A DNA stretch of 64,000 bases, taken from assembly GCF_000260115.1 (NCBI RefSeq), contig NZ_JH651379.1:744001-808000 (forward strand), in the 5' to 3' direction. Below, piece after piece: positions 1-8,267 of this stretch. The notes below the pieces were generated by a model. The model was given only the letters and a program-made list of their open reading frames with translations. It had not been told where the DNA came from and ran no database searches. The number at the start of each line of letters is the position of its first letter. Within the stretch, counting starts at the first letter, position 1. Position numbers and translations under genes: made by a program. This DNA comes from Galbibacter orientalis DSM 19592 (lineage in GTDB: Bacteria > Bacteroidota > Bacteroidia > Flavobacteriales > Flavobacteriaceae).

Positions 1-3000
1 TACGAACGGCTTCTAGGAAAAGAAGAATAATCTACTCCAGGAGTTAATCCTCCGCCCGATGAGCTCACTTCAGGATCATAACCTGAATAATTTGTCCAGA
101 TATGTAAGTTTCTTCCGGTAGCAAAAAGTCTAAATTGACTTAAACCCACTTTAGAAATCCATTGTTTTGGGAAATTATACCCAAATGTTAGGTTGTTTAA
201 TCTAAGGAAAGAACCGTCTTCTATTGCCCATGAATGAACAACTGCTCCTGCGATACCATGACTGGCATGAGACCAAATATCTTTATCGCCATTTAATTGC
301 TGTAACTGATTTAAATCTGTTACTACACCTCCTGGTGTTCCGGTATATTGTCCGTCTATATCGATATACGTAAAACGATTGTCAGAATTCATGGTATTCA
401 ACATATTACCGTAAGTAACTCTTCGGAATTGGTTATATTGAATTTTTCCTGTGTTATAAACATCATTTCCATATTGATAATTAAAAAATATAGATACATC
501 AAACCCTTTGTAACGAGCATTCACTCCAAAACCTCCTTGGAAGTCTGGCAATGCATTACCTATAACTTGTCTATCGTCTGCATTAATCTCTCCATTTCCA
601 TCAAGATCTTTCAATTTTAAGAACCCTGGACGAATGTTTGTATTTCCTACAACACCTCCAGAAGAAGCTATTCCGTCTTTTAAAATGTAATCTCCAGAAG
701 CTTCATCATAACTTTCAAAATCGTTTACGGTATACATTCCATCGGTTACATATCCGTAGATATCTCCAACTTTACCTCCTACTTGTAAGTAATAATCGTT
801 GATATTATTTAAATCGGTACTTGCCCAATTTGATCTAAAGAAACGCTCATTGGTTCCATCTAAAGATTCTATTTTAAAGGTATTAGCTCCAATATTAAAA
901 TTAGCCGATAAACTAAAATCTGTATTCTCAATAATATAGGAATTAAGACCAAGCTCAACCCCTTGATTTGAAGTAGAACCAACATTATCCCATTGATTTT
1001 CAAAACCTGTATTATTTGGAATAGCAGATTCTAATAGTAAATCCCTTGTTTCGTTTTTGTAGTAATCAAAACTACCTCTTAAACGACTATTAAAGAAGGC
1101 AAAATCCAACCCTATATTATTGGTAACAGTAGTTTCCCATTTTAAATCTGGATTATAAAGCACATCACTACTAGGTGTGTAATACACATTATCTATATTT
1201 CCAAAACCAGGACCTCTGTTGGTTGTTGCGCCAAATAAGAATTGTGTAGCTGTTGGGTCGATTCTGTCGTTCCCTGTTTCTCCGTAGGTAATTCTCAGTT
1301 TTAATTCGTCTATAAAATCAGCATTTTTTAAGAAATCTTCATTCTTTAATTTCCAAGCAAATGCCAATGCTGGAAAAATTCCTAAACGGTTATCTTTTGC
1401 AAAACGACTCGATTCATCTCCTCTAAAAGTAAGTGTCCAGATATATTTATCTTGAAGTTGAAAATCCAATCTTCCAAATAAAGAACGCCTGTTTACATCG
1501 GTATCTTCTGAGGTTAATAATCTATCTACACGACCAAAAGCCATGTTTGCAAACAACTCTTCTGGAGTAATAGAAAGTCTAAAATCTTCCGCACGAATAA
1601 AGCTTCTTTTTCCTCCCGCAGAAGACATTTCAAAACCTAATAAGAAATCTAATTTATAATCTTCTCCCCAATTCTTTTTATAGTTCAAAGTATTTAACCA
1701 TCTATAAGAATCGTTCTCCCTATTATCTTTTTGTCCCAAAGGCATACTCCCACCATTGTTAAAAGATTCTCCTGTTAAAGGACCATAAAAACGAAGGTCT
1801 TCTCTAAATTTCTTTTCGGTTGTAAAAGTTGTTTTAAAGTCTAAATCAGAAAAAATAGACCATGTCAAACCTGCATTCAATACATAACTATTTTCCGTTC
1901 TTTTACGCCAATCCTGTTTAACAAGTTCTGTAGGATCTACTAAACTCAATAAGAACTGCTGGTAATCGTCGTCATTATTAGGTTGATTTAAATCTATTTC
2001 CAATTCATCTGCAATACCATTTACAGGTCTTGCTTGCACTGCATCTTTAATTTTTAATTGCGCATTGTTAGATGTTCCTGCTCCATCTATAACAGAGTTT
2101 GTAATTCTGGTAGACACATCTAAGCGTAGTGGATCTGCTAATTTCTGGTTCAATTTAAAGTTAACTGCTGTTCTCTCATATGCAGAACCTGTTAAAAGTC
2201 CTTCATCGTCATTTCTAGAAACACTCAATCTCATTTTGGTCATATCTGTACCCCCGCTAATTGCGATATTGTGATATTGAGATAAACGCGAGCCTCCAAA
2301 AAGTTCATCTTGCCAATCGGTTCCTGGCTTAGATTTATACAATTCTATATCATCATATTTTCCAAAATACTTTTCAAAATTATCAACAGATGATTGCCCT
2401 TGTAGTTTAGCATACTCATAATTTGCCAGCACATATTCATAAGGAGATAACACCTCATAACGTCTATCTTCTGGAAGTGTATTAAATTGAAAGAAATTGT
2501 TATAAGAAATAGAAACTTTCCCAGCAATAGGAGATTTTGTGGTAATTACAATAACTCCATTAGAAGCTTGCGCTCCATAAACAGCAGTTGCTGCTGCATC
2601 TTTAAGTACATCTATATTTGCAATATCGTTTGGCGGAATATCGTTAATACTACTTACAATAAATCCATCCACAACATATAATGGAGAGTTATCTTGGGTA
2701 ATAGATCCACCTCCACGAACTCTAATTTTAATATCTGCTCCAGGCTCTCCATCGGCTGTGGTTACATTTACCCCAGGAAGTCTTCCTGAGAGTGCTTCAG
2801 CTGCACTAGAAACTGGAATCTTAGAAATTTCTTTGGCAGACATGGTAGCTACGGATCCTGTCATATCTTGCCTCTTTACTTTTCCGTAACCATAATCAAT
2901 CAAGACAACTTCATCTAATTGATTAACGTCGGCTTCTAAACTAACATTAATTTCCGACTGATCATTCACCGCTACTTCTTTGGTAATATAGCCGATGTAT

Positions 3001-3188
3001 GAAAAAATTAAGGTAGCACTAGGGTTAGAAACTGTAATATTATAATTCCCATCAAAATCTGTGGCTACCCCATTACTGGTTCCTTTTTCAATAACTGTAA
3101 CGCCAGGTAAAGGGCCAGAAATATCTGCTGCACTTACTTGCCCAATTACATTAAGCTCTTGGGACGCAATCGTTGTAGTAAAAAACAT
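1..3188 (-). CDS. SusC/RagA-type TonB-dependent outer-membrane receptor, 3' end cut by window edge
   Basis: Reading the minus strand from 3188 down to base 1 gives about 1,060 codons with no stop. The order is a carboxypeptidase-D-like regulatory domain (PLPGVTVIEKGTSNGVATDFDGNYNITV, split here as PLPGVTVIEKGTSN then GVATDFDGNY), a TonB box (LDEVVLIDYG), the plug domain with SGRLPGVNV and SPLYVVDGF, then a long beta-barrel ending near the window edge with DYSSFPRSR, the usual sequence about ten residues before the SusC C-terminus. SusC proteins import oligosaccharides or peptides across the outer membrane together with a SusD lipoprotein, which would lie to the left outside the window. The start is uncertain: the first in-frame ATG after an upstream TGA is 3188, leaving only MFFTTTIAS before SQEL, too short for a normal signal peptide. 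Confidence 0.93.
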   Translation of the reverse strand, partial: MFFTTTIASQELNVIGQVSAADISGPLPGVTVIEKGTSNGVATDFDGNYNITVSNPSATLIFSYIGYITKEVAVNDQSEINVSLEADVNQLDEVVLIDYGYGKVKRQDMTGSVATMSAKEISKIPVSSAAEALSGRLPGVNVTTADGEPGADIKIRVRGGGSITQDNSPLYVVDGFIVSSINDIPPNDIANIDVLKDAAATAVYGAQASNGVIVITTKSPIAGKVSISYNNFFQFNTLPEDRRYEVLSPYEYVLANYEYAKLQGQSSVDNFEKYFGKYDDIELYKSKPGTDWQDELFGGSRLSQYHNIAISGGTDMTKMRLSVSRNDDEGLLTGSAYERTAVNFKLNQKLADPLRLDVSTRITNSVIDGAGTSNNAQLKIKDAVQARPVNGIADELEIDLNQPNNDDDYQQFLLSLVDPTELVKQDWRKRTENSYVLNAGLTWSIFSDLDFKTTFTTEKKFREDLRFYGPLTGESFNNGGSMPLGQKDNRENDSYRWLNTLNYKKNWGEDYKLDFLLGFEMSSAGGKRSFIRAEDFRLSITPEELFANMAFGRVDRLLTSEDTDVNRRSLFGRLDFQLQDKYIWTLTFRGDESSRFAKDNRLGIFPALAFAWKLKNEDFLKNADFIDELKLRITYGETGNDRIDPTATQFLFGATTNRGPGFGNIDNVYYTPSSDVLYNPDLKWETTVTNNIGLDFAFFNSRLRGSFDYYKNETRDLLLESAIPNNTGFENQWDNVGSTSNQGVELGLNSYIIENTDFSLSANFNIGANTFKIESLDGTNERFFRSNWASTDLNNINDYYLQVGGKVGDIYGYVTDGMYTVNDFESYDEASGDYILKDGIASSGGVVGNTNIRPGFLKLKDLDGNGEINADDRQVIGNALPDFQGGFGVNARYKGFDVSIFFNYQYGNDVYNTGKIQYNQFRRVTYGNMLNTMNSDNRFTYIDIDGQYTGTPGGVVTDLNQLQQLNGDKDIWSHASHGIAGAVVHSWAIEDGSFLRLNNLTFGYNFPKQWISKVGLSQFRLFATGRNLHIWTNYSGYDPEVSSSGGGLTPGVDYSSFPRSRS

Positions 3189-3293
3189 AAAAAAAAGCAG
3201 TATTGAAAAACACCATCATTCTTTAGGAGGACTTTGAACATTGCTTAAACTCAATGAAGAGCTGTAGCAACTTAAAAAGTTTAGGTTTGTCAT
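3189..3293 (-). pseudogene. SusC leader region with an in-frame TGA
   Basis: The receptor frame continues upstream of 3188 as WCFSILLFF, then a TGA at 3216-3218, then 25 clean codons (MTNLNFLSC...SPPKE) back to an ATG at 3291-3293. This looks like the original start with a charged leader and hydrophobic export segment, broken by one nonsense codon. An alternative start is the ATG pair at 3214-3219 in another frame, which would need one base lost in the run of eight T (minus strand) to rejoin the receptor frame. Either way, export of the receptor as written is doubtful. Confidence 0.55.
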
Positions 3294-3412
3294 AAAAGTT
3301 ATTTTTTGGTTAGCTAGTTTATTTATTCGACTTCAAAAATTCCATCCTTACCGTTTTATGAAAAAATAGTCTATTTGACTATAAGTTTTGATTGCAGTAA
3401 AGCACAATTTCA

Positions 3413-3426
3413 TGTAATCGATTGCA
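3413..3426. promoter_or_regulatory. LacI-type operator-like palindrome 1
   Basis: The site reads TGTAATCGATTGCA, a near-perfect palindrome with a central CG, as is usual for LacI-family operators. It lies about 120 bp upstream of the receptor's original ATG, so it probably controls the SusC transcript. No LacI gene is in the window. Confidence 0.45.
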
Positions 3427-3565
3427 CAAATATATTTATAAATTACAAATTTCCAAATTTTGATAGCATTTTTTTAATATTCACATAAAAATAGCGCCAA
3501 TATTATACGAAATAAACGTTTTTAAAGCTAAATAATCAATGCTTATACTGATTTTAATGAATATA

Positions 3566-3579
3566 TGTAATCGATAACA
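3566..3579. promoter_or_regulatory. LacI-type operator-like palindrome 2
   Basis: TGTAATCGATAACA repeats the first ten bases of the palindrome at 3413. A weaker match (CGTAACCGATAAAA) follows at 3607-3620. The rest of the 375-bp gap between the receptor and queD is AT-rich with no coding sequence. Confidence 0.4.
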
Positions 3580-3642
3580 TTATGTGGGAAATTTTCTATG
3601 AACATCCGTAACCGATAAAAAACAAAACCCATAAAAACTCCC

Positions 3643-3650
3643 TATCTTTG
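3643..3650 (+). promoter_or_regulatory. Bacteroidota -7 promoter element before queD
   Basis: TATCTTTG matches the TAnnTTTG consensus. It overlaps a possible TTG start at 3648 and so argues that translation begins at the ATG at 3669. No clear -33 TTTG is present. Confidence 0.5.
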
Positions 3651-3668
3651 CATAAAGAACCAAAGGTA

Positions 3669-4121
3669 ATGAGCAACATACGTATAACTAAACAATTTAA
3701 CTTTGAAACTGGGCACGCCCTATATGGCTATGATGGCAAATGCAGAAACGTACATGGGCATAGCTATAAACTTTCTGTTACAGTTATTGGTACTCCAATA
3801 ACCGATACTGCCAATGTAAAATTAGGAATGGTGATAGATTTTGGAGATCTAAAAAAAATAGTTAAAGAAGATATTGTTGATGTTTTTGACCATGCTACCG
3901 TATTTAATAAAAATACTCCTCACGTAGAATTAGCACAAGAACTCTCTACTCGTGGACACAATGTTATTTTGGTTGATTATCAACCTACAAGCGAAAATAT
4001 GGTCATAGATTTTGCTGAAAAAATTAAAAAAAGACTTCCTGAGCATATCCAACTGCACTCCTTAAAACTACAAGAAACAGAAACCTCATTTGCCGAATGG
4101 TACGCTACAGATAATAACTAG
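3669..4121 (+). CDS. queD: 6-carboxy-5,6,7,8-tetrahydropterin synthase family protein (QueD)
   Basis: QueD converts dihydroneopterin triphosphate to 6-carboxytetrahydropterin in queuosine biosynthesis; close relatives make other pterins. Its zinc-binding histidines are visible in ETGHALYGYDG and NVHGHSYKLSV, and the family motif FDHATVFN follows. The 150-residue product is slightly longer than the E. coli protein, as is normal for Bacteroidota forms. I chose the ATG at 3669 because the upstream TTG alternative lies inside the promoter element. No other queuosine gene is nearby, so the specific reaction is inferred from the family. Confidence 0.85.
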   Translation: MSNIRITKQFNFETGHALYGYDGKCRNVHGHSYKLSVTVIGTPITDTANVKLGMVIDFGDLKKIVKEDIVDVFDHATVFNKNTPHVELAQELSTRGHNVILVDYQPTSENMVIDFAEKIKKRLPEHIQLHSLKLQETETSFAEWYATDNN

Positions 4122-4187
4122 GGCGTTACCCCAAAAGGGGTCGGGTTTTCCGCGCTACACGGTAGCTTGCTTCAACCCCTAACGCAA
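4121..4187 (+). repeat. Interspersed GGGCGTTACCCC-type repeat (family R1)
   Basis: It begins AGGGCGTTACCCC, carries an inverted segment (CCCC AAAA GGGG) and ends CCCCTAACGC. A second member lies at 41553-41640 on the minus strand, and a related sequence at about 52505-52600. It follows the queD stop codon directly, so it may also act as the transcript end. Confidence 0.6.
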
Positions 4188-4225
4188 AAACAATTTTTCT
4201 ATCTTTACATCTTTAAATACAAAGA

Positions 4226-4990
4226 ATGAATATTCCTGAAGGTAAAAAAGTATATTTCGCATCAGATAACCACTTAGGAGCACCTACTCGAAAAGAAAGT
4301 GCAATCCGTGAAAAAAAATTTGTTGCTTGGCTCGACGAAGTAAAGCAAGATGCAGCAGCTATTTTTTTATTAGGAGACTTATTCGACTTTTGGTTTGAAT
4401 ATAAAACAGTAATTCCAAAAGGGTTTTCTAGAACTTTTGGAAAACTAGCAGAGATTACAGATGCCGGAATCCCAATCTATTATTTTGTTGGTAACCACGA
4501 TTTATGGATGGATGGTTATTTTGAAGAAGAACTCAATATTCCTGTTTATCATACTCCTCAAGAATTTACTTTTAACAATAAAAAATTTTTCATCGGTCAC
4601 GGAGATGGTCTAGGCCCAGGCGACAAAGGGTACAAACGCATGAAAAAAGTATTTACTAATCCTGTTGCTAAATGGTTTTTTAGATGGCTACATCCAGATC
4701 TAGGTGTTAAATTAGCACAATATCTGTCGGTAAAAAACAAACTTATTTCTGGAGATGAGGATATTAAATTTTTAGGCGAAGAGAATGAATGGCTTGTGCA
4801 ATATTGCAAACGAAAACTAGAAAGTGAACACCGCGATTATTTTGTATTTGGACACCGACACTTACCTCTTGAAATAGATTTGAATAACAATAGTAAATAT
4901 GTAAATTTAGGAGACTGGATACATTATTATACCTACGCAGAATTTGGCGGAACCGAACTCCGACTAAAAACTTATGATATACAGAAATAA
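4226..4990 (+). CDS. lpxH: UDP-2,3-diacylglucosamine diphosphatase (LpxH-like)
   Basis: A 254-residue calcineurin-like phosphoesterase. Its metal-binding blocks are in order: ASDNHLG (D-x-H, near residue 13), LGDLFDFWFE (around 49), VGNHDLWMDG (around 90), GHGDGLGPGD (around 128) and FGHRHLP (around 208). The phenylalanine and tryptophan after GDLFD are typical of LpxH rather than of other phosphoesterases. The enzyme hydrolyses UDP-2,3-diacylglucosamine to lipid X on the cytoplasmic face of the inner membrane in lipid A synthesis. The stop codon overlaps the next gene by 17 bp. Confidence 0.85.
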   Translation: MNIPEGKKVYFASDNHLGAPTRKESAIREKKFVAWLDEVKQDAAAIFLLGDLFDFWFEYKTVIPKGFSRTFGKLAEITDAGIPIYYFVGNHDLWMDGYFEEELNIPVYHTPQEFTFNNKKFFIGHGDGLGPGDKGYKRMKKVFTNPVAKWFFRWLHPDLGVKLAQYLSVKNKLISGDEDIKFLGEENEWLVQYCKRKLESEHRDYFVFGHRHLPLEIDLNNNSKYVNLGDWIHYYTYAEFGGTELRLKTYDIQK

Positions 4991-5861
4991 CCATAAAAAA
5001 CACCCTTTAAAAAGAAAGCGTTTTCTCTTTGCGCTGTTTGTGGTTGTTTTATGTGTTTTTTCTCATTTCTTTTTTCAATTTAGAACATCCGATAAAGAAA
5101 CACTACGTATTTTTAAAAAATCGGAAGTTTCTGCTTCTATAAAATACATCCCTTCAAACATAATTTCTTCTAAAGTAAGGGTTATTCAAACAGGAAATTC
5201 TAAAAAAAATACAGTCTTATTTATTCATGGAGCTCCAGGTTCTGGGAACGCTTTTTATGGGTATCTAAAAGATTCTTCCTTATTAAAAAACGCCAAACTA
5301 ATTACGTTCGATCGTCCCGGTTATGGCTATTCTGGTTTTGGAAAGTCGCTTCCCTCCATAGAAAAACAAGCCTTAATTGTAGATGAAATAATCCAGGCTT
5401 TAGATTTGAAAAATGTAATTGTTGTAGGACATTCTTATGGAGGACCAATTGCTGCACTCTCAGCATTAAAAAATAATAAAATAAAAGACATAGTTATGCT
5501 TTCTCCAGCAATAGATCCAAATTCAGAAGAATATTTTTGGGTTGGAAATTTTGCCAAATGGAAAGCTACCCGTTGGTTAGTCCCAAGAGCTTTTGTAGTA
5601 GCAGCCGATGAAAAATATGCTCATGCCGAAGAATTAAAAACTATGGAAAGTTTATGGAAAAAAATACCAGTTCCTGTGCTTATACTACATGGAAAAAAGG
5701 ATTTTTTAGCTCCCTATAAAAACATGGAATATGTTGAGGATTATTTCCCAAAAACACTCCTAAATTCCATAACACTTCCAAATGAAAATCATTTTATTCC
5801 ATGGACAAAACAACAACTTATTATAAAAGAAATTGACTCTCTAATCCAAAATATTCAATAG
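4974..5861 (+). CDS. Membrane-anchored alpha/beta hydrolase
   Basis: A 295-residue protein. A lysine/arginine-rich N-terminus is followed by one hydrophobic segment (residues 17-34, FLFALFVVVLCVFSHFFF) and an alpha/beta hydrolase domain. LFIHGAPGSG provides the oxyanion region, VGHSYGGP the nucleophilic serine, LHGKKDFL the acid and ENHFIP the histidine. It overlaps lpxH by 17 bp and is probably co-transcribed. The substrate cannot be told from sequence; an ester or lipid substrate is plausible. Confidence 0.8.
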   Translation: MIYRNNHKKHPLKRKRFLFALFVVVLCVFSHFFFQFRTSDKETLRIFKKSEVSASIKYIPSNIISSKVRVIQTGNSKKNTVLFIHGAPGSGNAFYGYLKDSSLLKNAKLITFDRPGYGYSGFGKSLPSIEKQALIVDEIIQALDLKNVIVVGHSYGGPIAALSALKNNKIKDIVMLSPAIDPNSEEYFWVGNFAKWKATRWLVPRAFVVAADEKYAHAEELKTMESLWKKIPVPVLILHGKKDFLAPYKNMEYVEDYFPKTLLNSITLPNENHFIPWTKQQLIIKEIDSLIQNIQ

Positions 5862-5932
5862 TTATTTAATTTATAATTATCTCTAATTACAATCTAATCA
5901 GTAGATTTTTTTCTGCATCCCAAAGATTTTTA

Positions 5933-5940
5933 TACTTTTG
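5933..5940 (+). promoter_or_regulatory. -7 promoter element before the channel gene
   Basis: TACTTTTG matches the TAnnTTTG consensus 18 bp before the ATG of the following gene. The expected -33 TTTG is not clear. Confidence 0.4.
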
Positions 5941-5957
5941 AATAAAATAAAACTACA

Positions 5958-7019
5958 ATGCGCTTTCTCTTCTTTTTACTTTTATCCGCTATAAGCATTC
6001 TTAACTTATATCCACAATCGGTTAACGACAGTATTTTACGGGTTGGTTATGGTGGGTCTGAGCCTTTTGTATATACTAATGAAACTCCAAAAGGAATAAT
6101 TGTAGATGTGTGGCGAGAAATAGCATTTAATGAGGATTTTAAATATAAGCTATATCCATACAAAACAATTGATTCTGGCTTACTTGCAGTAAAAAACAAT
6201 AAAATTGATGTTTTTATTGGCCCAATAACCATTAATTCTAATCGGGCTCAACATGCTACTTTCTCTCAGCCTTATTTTGATACAGAAATGGCTATTCTGG
6301 CTCCCGTACTAGATTTAACTTTTTGGGAACGTATTCAGCCATTTTTTAGTACAACTTTTTTGTATGCCGTGCTTGGTTTGCTATTGGTACTTACCATTGT
6401 TGGAATATTATTCTGGCTTGCCGAAGGAAAACATATGGGAGCAGAGTATGGTGAGAGCGCTATAAAAGGAATAGGAACTGGTATTTGGCTTGCTATTGTA
6501 ACGATGACAACTGTTGGATATGGTGATTATGCTCCAAAAACCATTTTAGGTAGGTTTATTATAGGAAGCTGGATGATTATATCTCTTATTATGGCTACTT
6601 CTTTTGTGGCTGGAATTGCTACAACACTCTCTATTACATCCAAGGAAGGAAAAACTATTACTTCTCTTACACATCTAGAAAGTAAAAAAGTTGCCGTGCC
6701 ATCCAATCAAAAGTTAATAGACAATATTAATATCTTTGGAGGAGAAACGGTAATTGTAACAAATGCCAAGGAAGGTTATAAAAAATTAATGAATGGTGAT
6801 GTAGATGCATTAGTTTATGATATTGTACCCTTAGAACACATCTTTAAGAATAGTAAAAAAGAGGGGTTTCTTTTAAGTAAAAAGGGTATTTTACCTCAAC
6901 ATTATGGCTTTGCTTTTCCTGAAGCAAATGCATTAAAAAAACAGATTGATATTGAAATATTAAGACTGAAGGAAAGTGGTGAAATTAATAAAATTATAAA
7001 AGAATGGGTTAATCGGTAA
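5958..7019 (+). CDS. Ligand-gated potassium channel, prokaryotic glutamate-receptor (GluR0) type
   Basis: A 353-residue protein. Signal peptide (residues 1-20), first half of a bacterial extracellular solute-binding domain (VGYGGSEPFVY ... DVFIGPITI ... FSQPYFDTEM), transmembrane helix (about 132-153), pore loop with the potassium filter TMTTVGYGDYAP (about 181-192), second transmembrane helix (about 199-224), then the second half of the binding domain (KKVAVPSNQKLI ... HYGFAFPE ... INKIIKEWV). This interrupted layout, with only two membrane helices around an inverted pore, defines GluR0-type receptors, which open on amino-acid binding. The ligand is unknown. It has its own promoter-like element and converges with the aldo/keto reductase. 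Confidence 0.88.
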   Translation: MRFLFFLLLSAISILNLYPQSVNDSILRVGYGGSEPFVYTNETPKGIIVDVWREIAFNEDFKYKLYPYKTIDSGLLAVKNNKIDVFIGPITINSNRAQHATFSQPYFDTEMAILAPVLDLTFWERIQPFFSTTFLYAVLGLLLVLTIVGILFWLAEGKHMGAEYGESAIKGIGTGIWLAIVTMTTVGYGDYAPKTILGRFIIGSWMIISLIMATSFVAGIATTLSITSKEGKTITSLTHLESKKVAVPSNQKLIDNINIFGGETVIVTNAKEGYKKLMNGDVDALVYDIVPLEHIFKNSKKEGFLLSKKGILPQHYGFAFPEANALKKQIDIEILRLKESGEINKIIKEWVNR

Positions 7020-7026
7020 TTCATTC

Positions 7027-7989
7027 TTAATGCCAATCTAACTTAGCTCTTTCCTCCCAATATTCATTTACAGCAATTTTATGCTTAGTTAATAGTGCAA
7101 TTTCCGCTTCAGATAATTCAAAAGTATATGCTTTCAAATTATCTATTAATTGAGACTTAGAAGAGGCTCCACTCAAAACAATGGAAGGTTCTATACTATC
7201 CATAACATAACGCAAAGCAATGGCATCCAACCCTACATTATATTTTATAGAAAGTGTTTTTAAAAGCTCATATAAATCAGAATAATGTGGATAACTCTCA
7301 TTCTTAAAAACTCTTCCATTGGCCAAAGCTTCTTTTATAATAACAGTTTTTTGTTTCTTTATTGCGTCCTTTAAAATATTGAAAACACTCTGCTCAAATA
7401 TATTATATGTTACTTGAAAGCTATCGAATAATTCTAAACCATCTATCTCTAAACTTAATGCAGTTTTTATAACTTCTGATTGATTAATTCCGCTAGATGT
7501 TAAGCCTATTTTTAATCCAAATTCTCTTTTTAATTTAGAAAGCTTAACTAGAACGTCCTTATTGAATAAAACCCCACTTTCTAAGGTAGCGGAATGTATT
7601 TGATAATACTTAAGCTGTGGTAATAACACTTTAGAAACTTCCCATTGCTCGGTTAATTTTGATAAAGAATGTTCTTTAATTTCATGTTTTCCAGCATATC
7701 CAAGTTCCCAATCTGCCATATATGTATAGCCCCATTTAGTGCCCAAAACAACATCTGTGTAGCCGTGTTTAACATTCCATTCATACAAAAAAGCTTCTCC
7801 CTTTCCGTAAGAAGGAGCAGTATCAAAATAACGAATTCCCAATTTATAAGCTTGATCTAAAACTTCAAATGCATTATTTTTAAAAGCTTTTTCTGACTTA
7901 TTATCTACAACCGAATTATTTACATTAATATATTCTGGACGTCCAAGCGCTGCTAAACCTAAACCTATTTTTGTCTTATTTCCACTCAT
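7027..7989 (-). CDS. Aldo/keto reductase family protein
   Basis: A 320-residue NADPH-dependent oxidoreductase of the AKR superfamily. The catalytic tetrad can be placed: Asp and Tyr in YFDTAPSYGKGE, Lys in VLGTKWGYTY and His in YYQIHSATLES. The C-terminal part (IALRYVMDS ... SIVLSGASSKSQL) is the usual cofactor-binding end. The start ATG overlaps the stop of the upstream 91-residue gene by one base (TAATG), so the pair is translationally coupled. The carbonyl substrate is unknown. Confidence 0.85.
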   Translation of the reverse strand: MSGNKTKIGLGLAALGRPEYINVNNSVVDNKSEKAFKNNAFEVLDQAYKLGIRYFDTAPSYGKGEAFLYEWNVKHGYTDVVLGTKWGYTYMADWELGYAGKHEIKEHSLSKLTEQWEVSKVLLPQLKYYQIHSATLESGVLFNKDVLVKLSKLKREFGLKIGLTSSGINQSEVIKTALSLEIDGLELFDSFQVTYNIFEQSVFNILKDAIKKQKTVIIKEALANGRVFKNESYPHYSDLYELLKTLSIKYNVGLDAIALRYVMDSIEPSIVLSGASSKSQLIDNLKAYTFELSEAEIALLTKHKIAVNEYWEERAKLDWH

Positions 7990-8264
7990 TAATCATACTT
8001 TATTTGGCATGTAACACATGTATACGTGTGTTCGTCCAAAATAATACCACTTATATGTTGAATAACAAATTCTTTGATGAAATTATTATAATTATCATGA
8101 AGTGGGTTTACGTCTTTGGCTCTCATAAGCTCATAAAACTGCCCTTCCCATTCTTGGCTTCCCCAACAGTTTGGGCAAATTCCCTCTGGAGATTTCCCTA
8201 CAGAATCATTATTTTCTTTACTCTTAAAATACCTTTTTACACTATCAACAATACTTTCTTTCAT
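7989..8264 (-). CDS. Small zinc-ribbon-like protein of unknown function
   Basis: A 91-residue soluble protein with two CxxC pairs, ICPNCWGSQEWEG near residue 30 and TCVTCQIKYD at the C-terminus, consistent with one bound zinc. I do not recognise a characterised family. It lies 3 bp downstream of the hydrolase-OsmC gene and overlaps the aldo/keto reductase start by one base, so it is in the middle of a three-gene unit. Confidence 0.6.
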   Translation of the reverse strand: MKESIVDSVKRYFKSKENNDSVGKSPEGICPNCWGSQEWEGQFYELMRAKDVNPLHDNYNNFIKEFVIQHISGIILDEHTYTCVTCQIKYD

Positions 8265-8267
8265 TTT

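Noticed and set aside
4597-4809. Antisense reading frame inside the lpxH-like gene
   Set aside because: Opposite-strand shadow of a well-supported gene.
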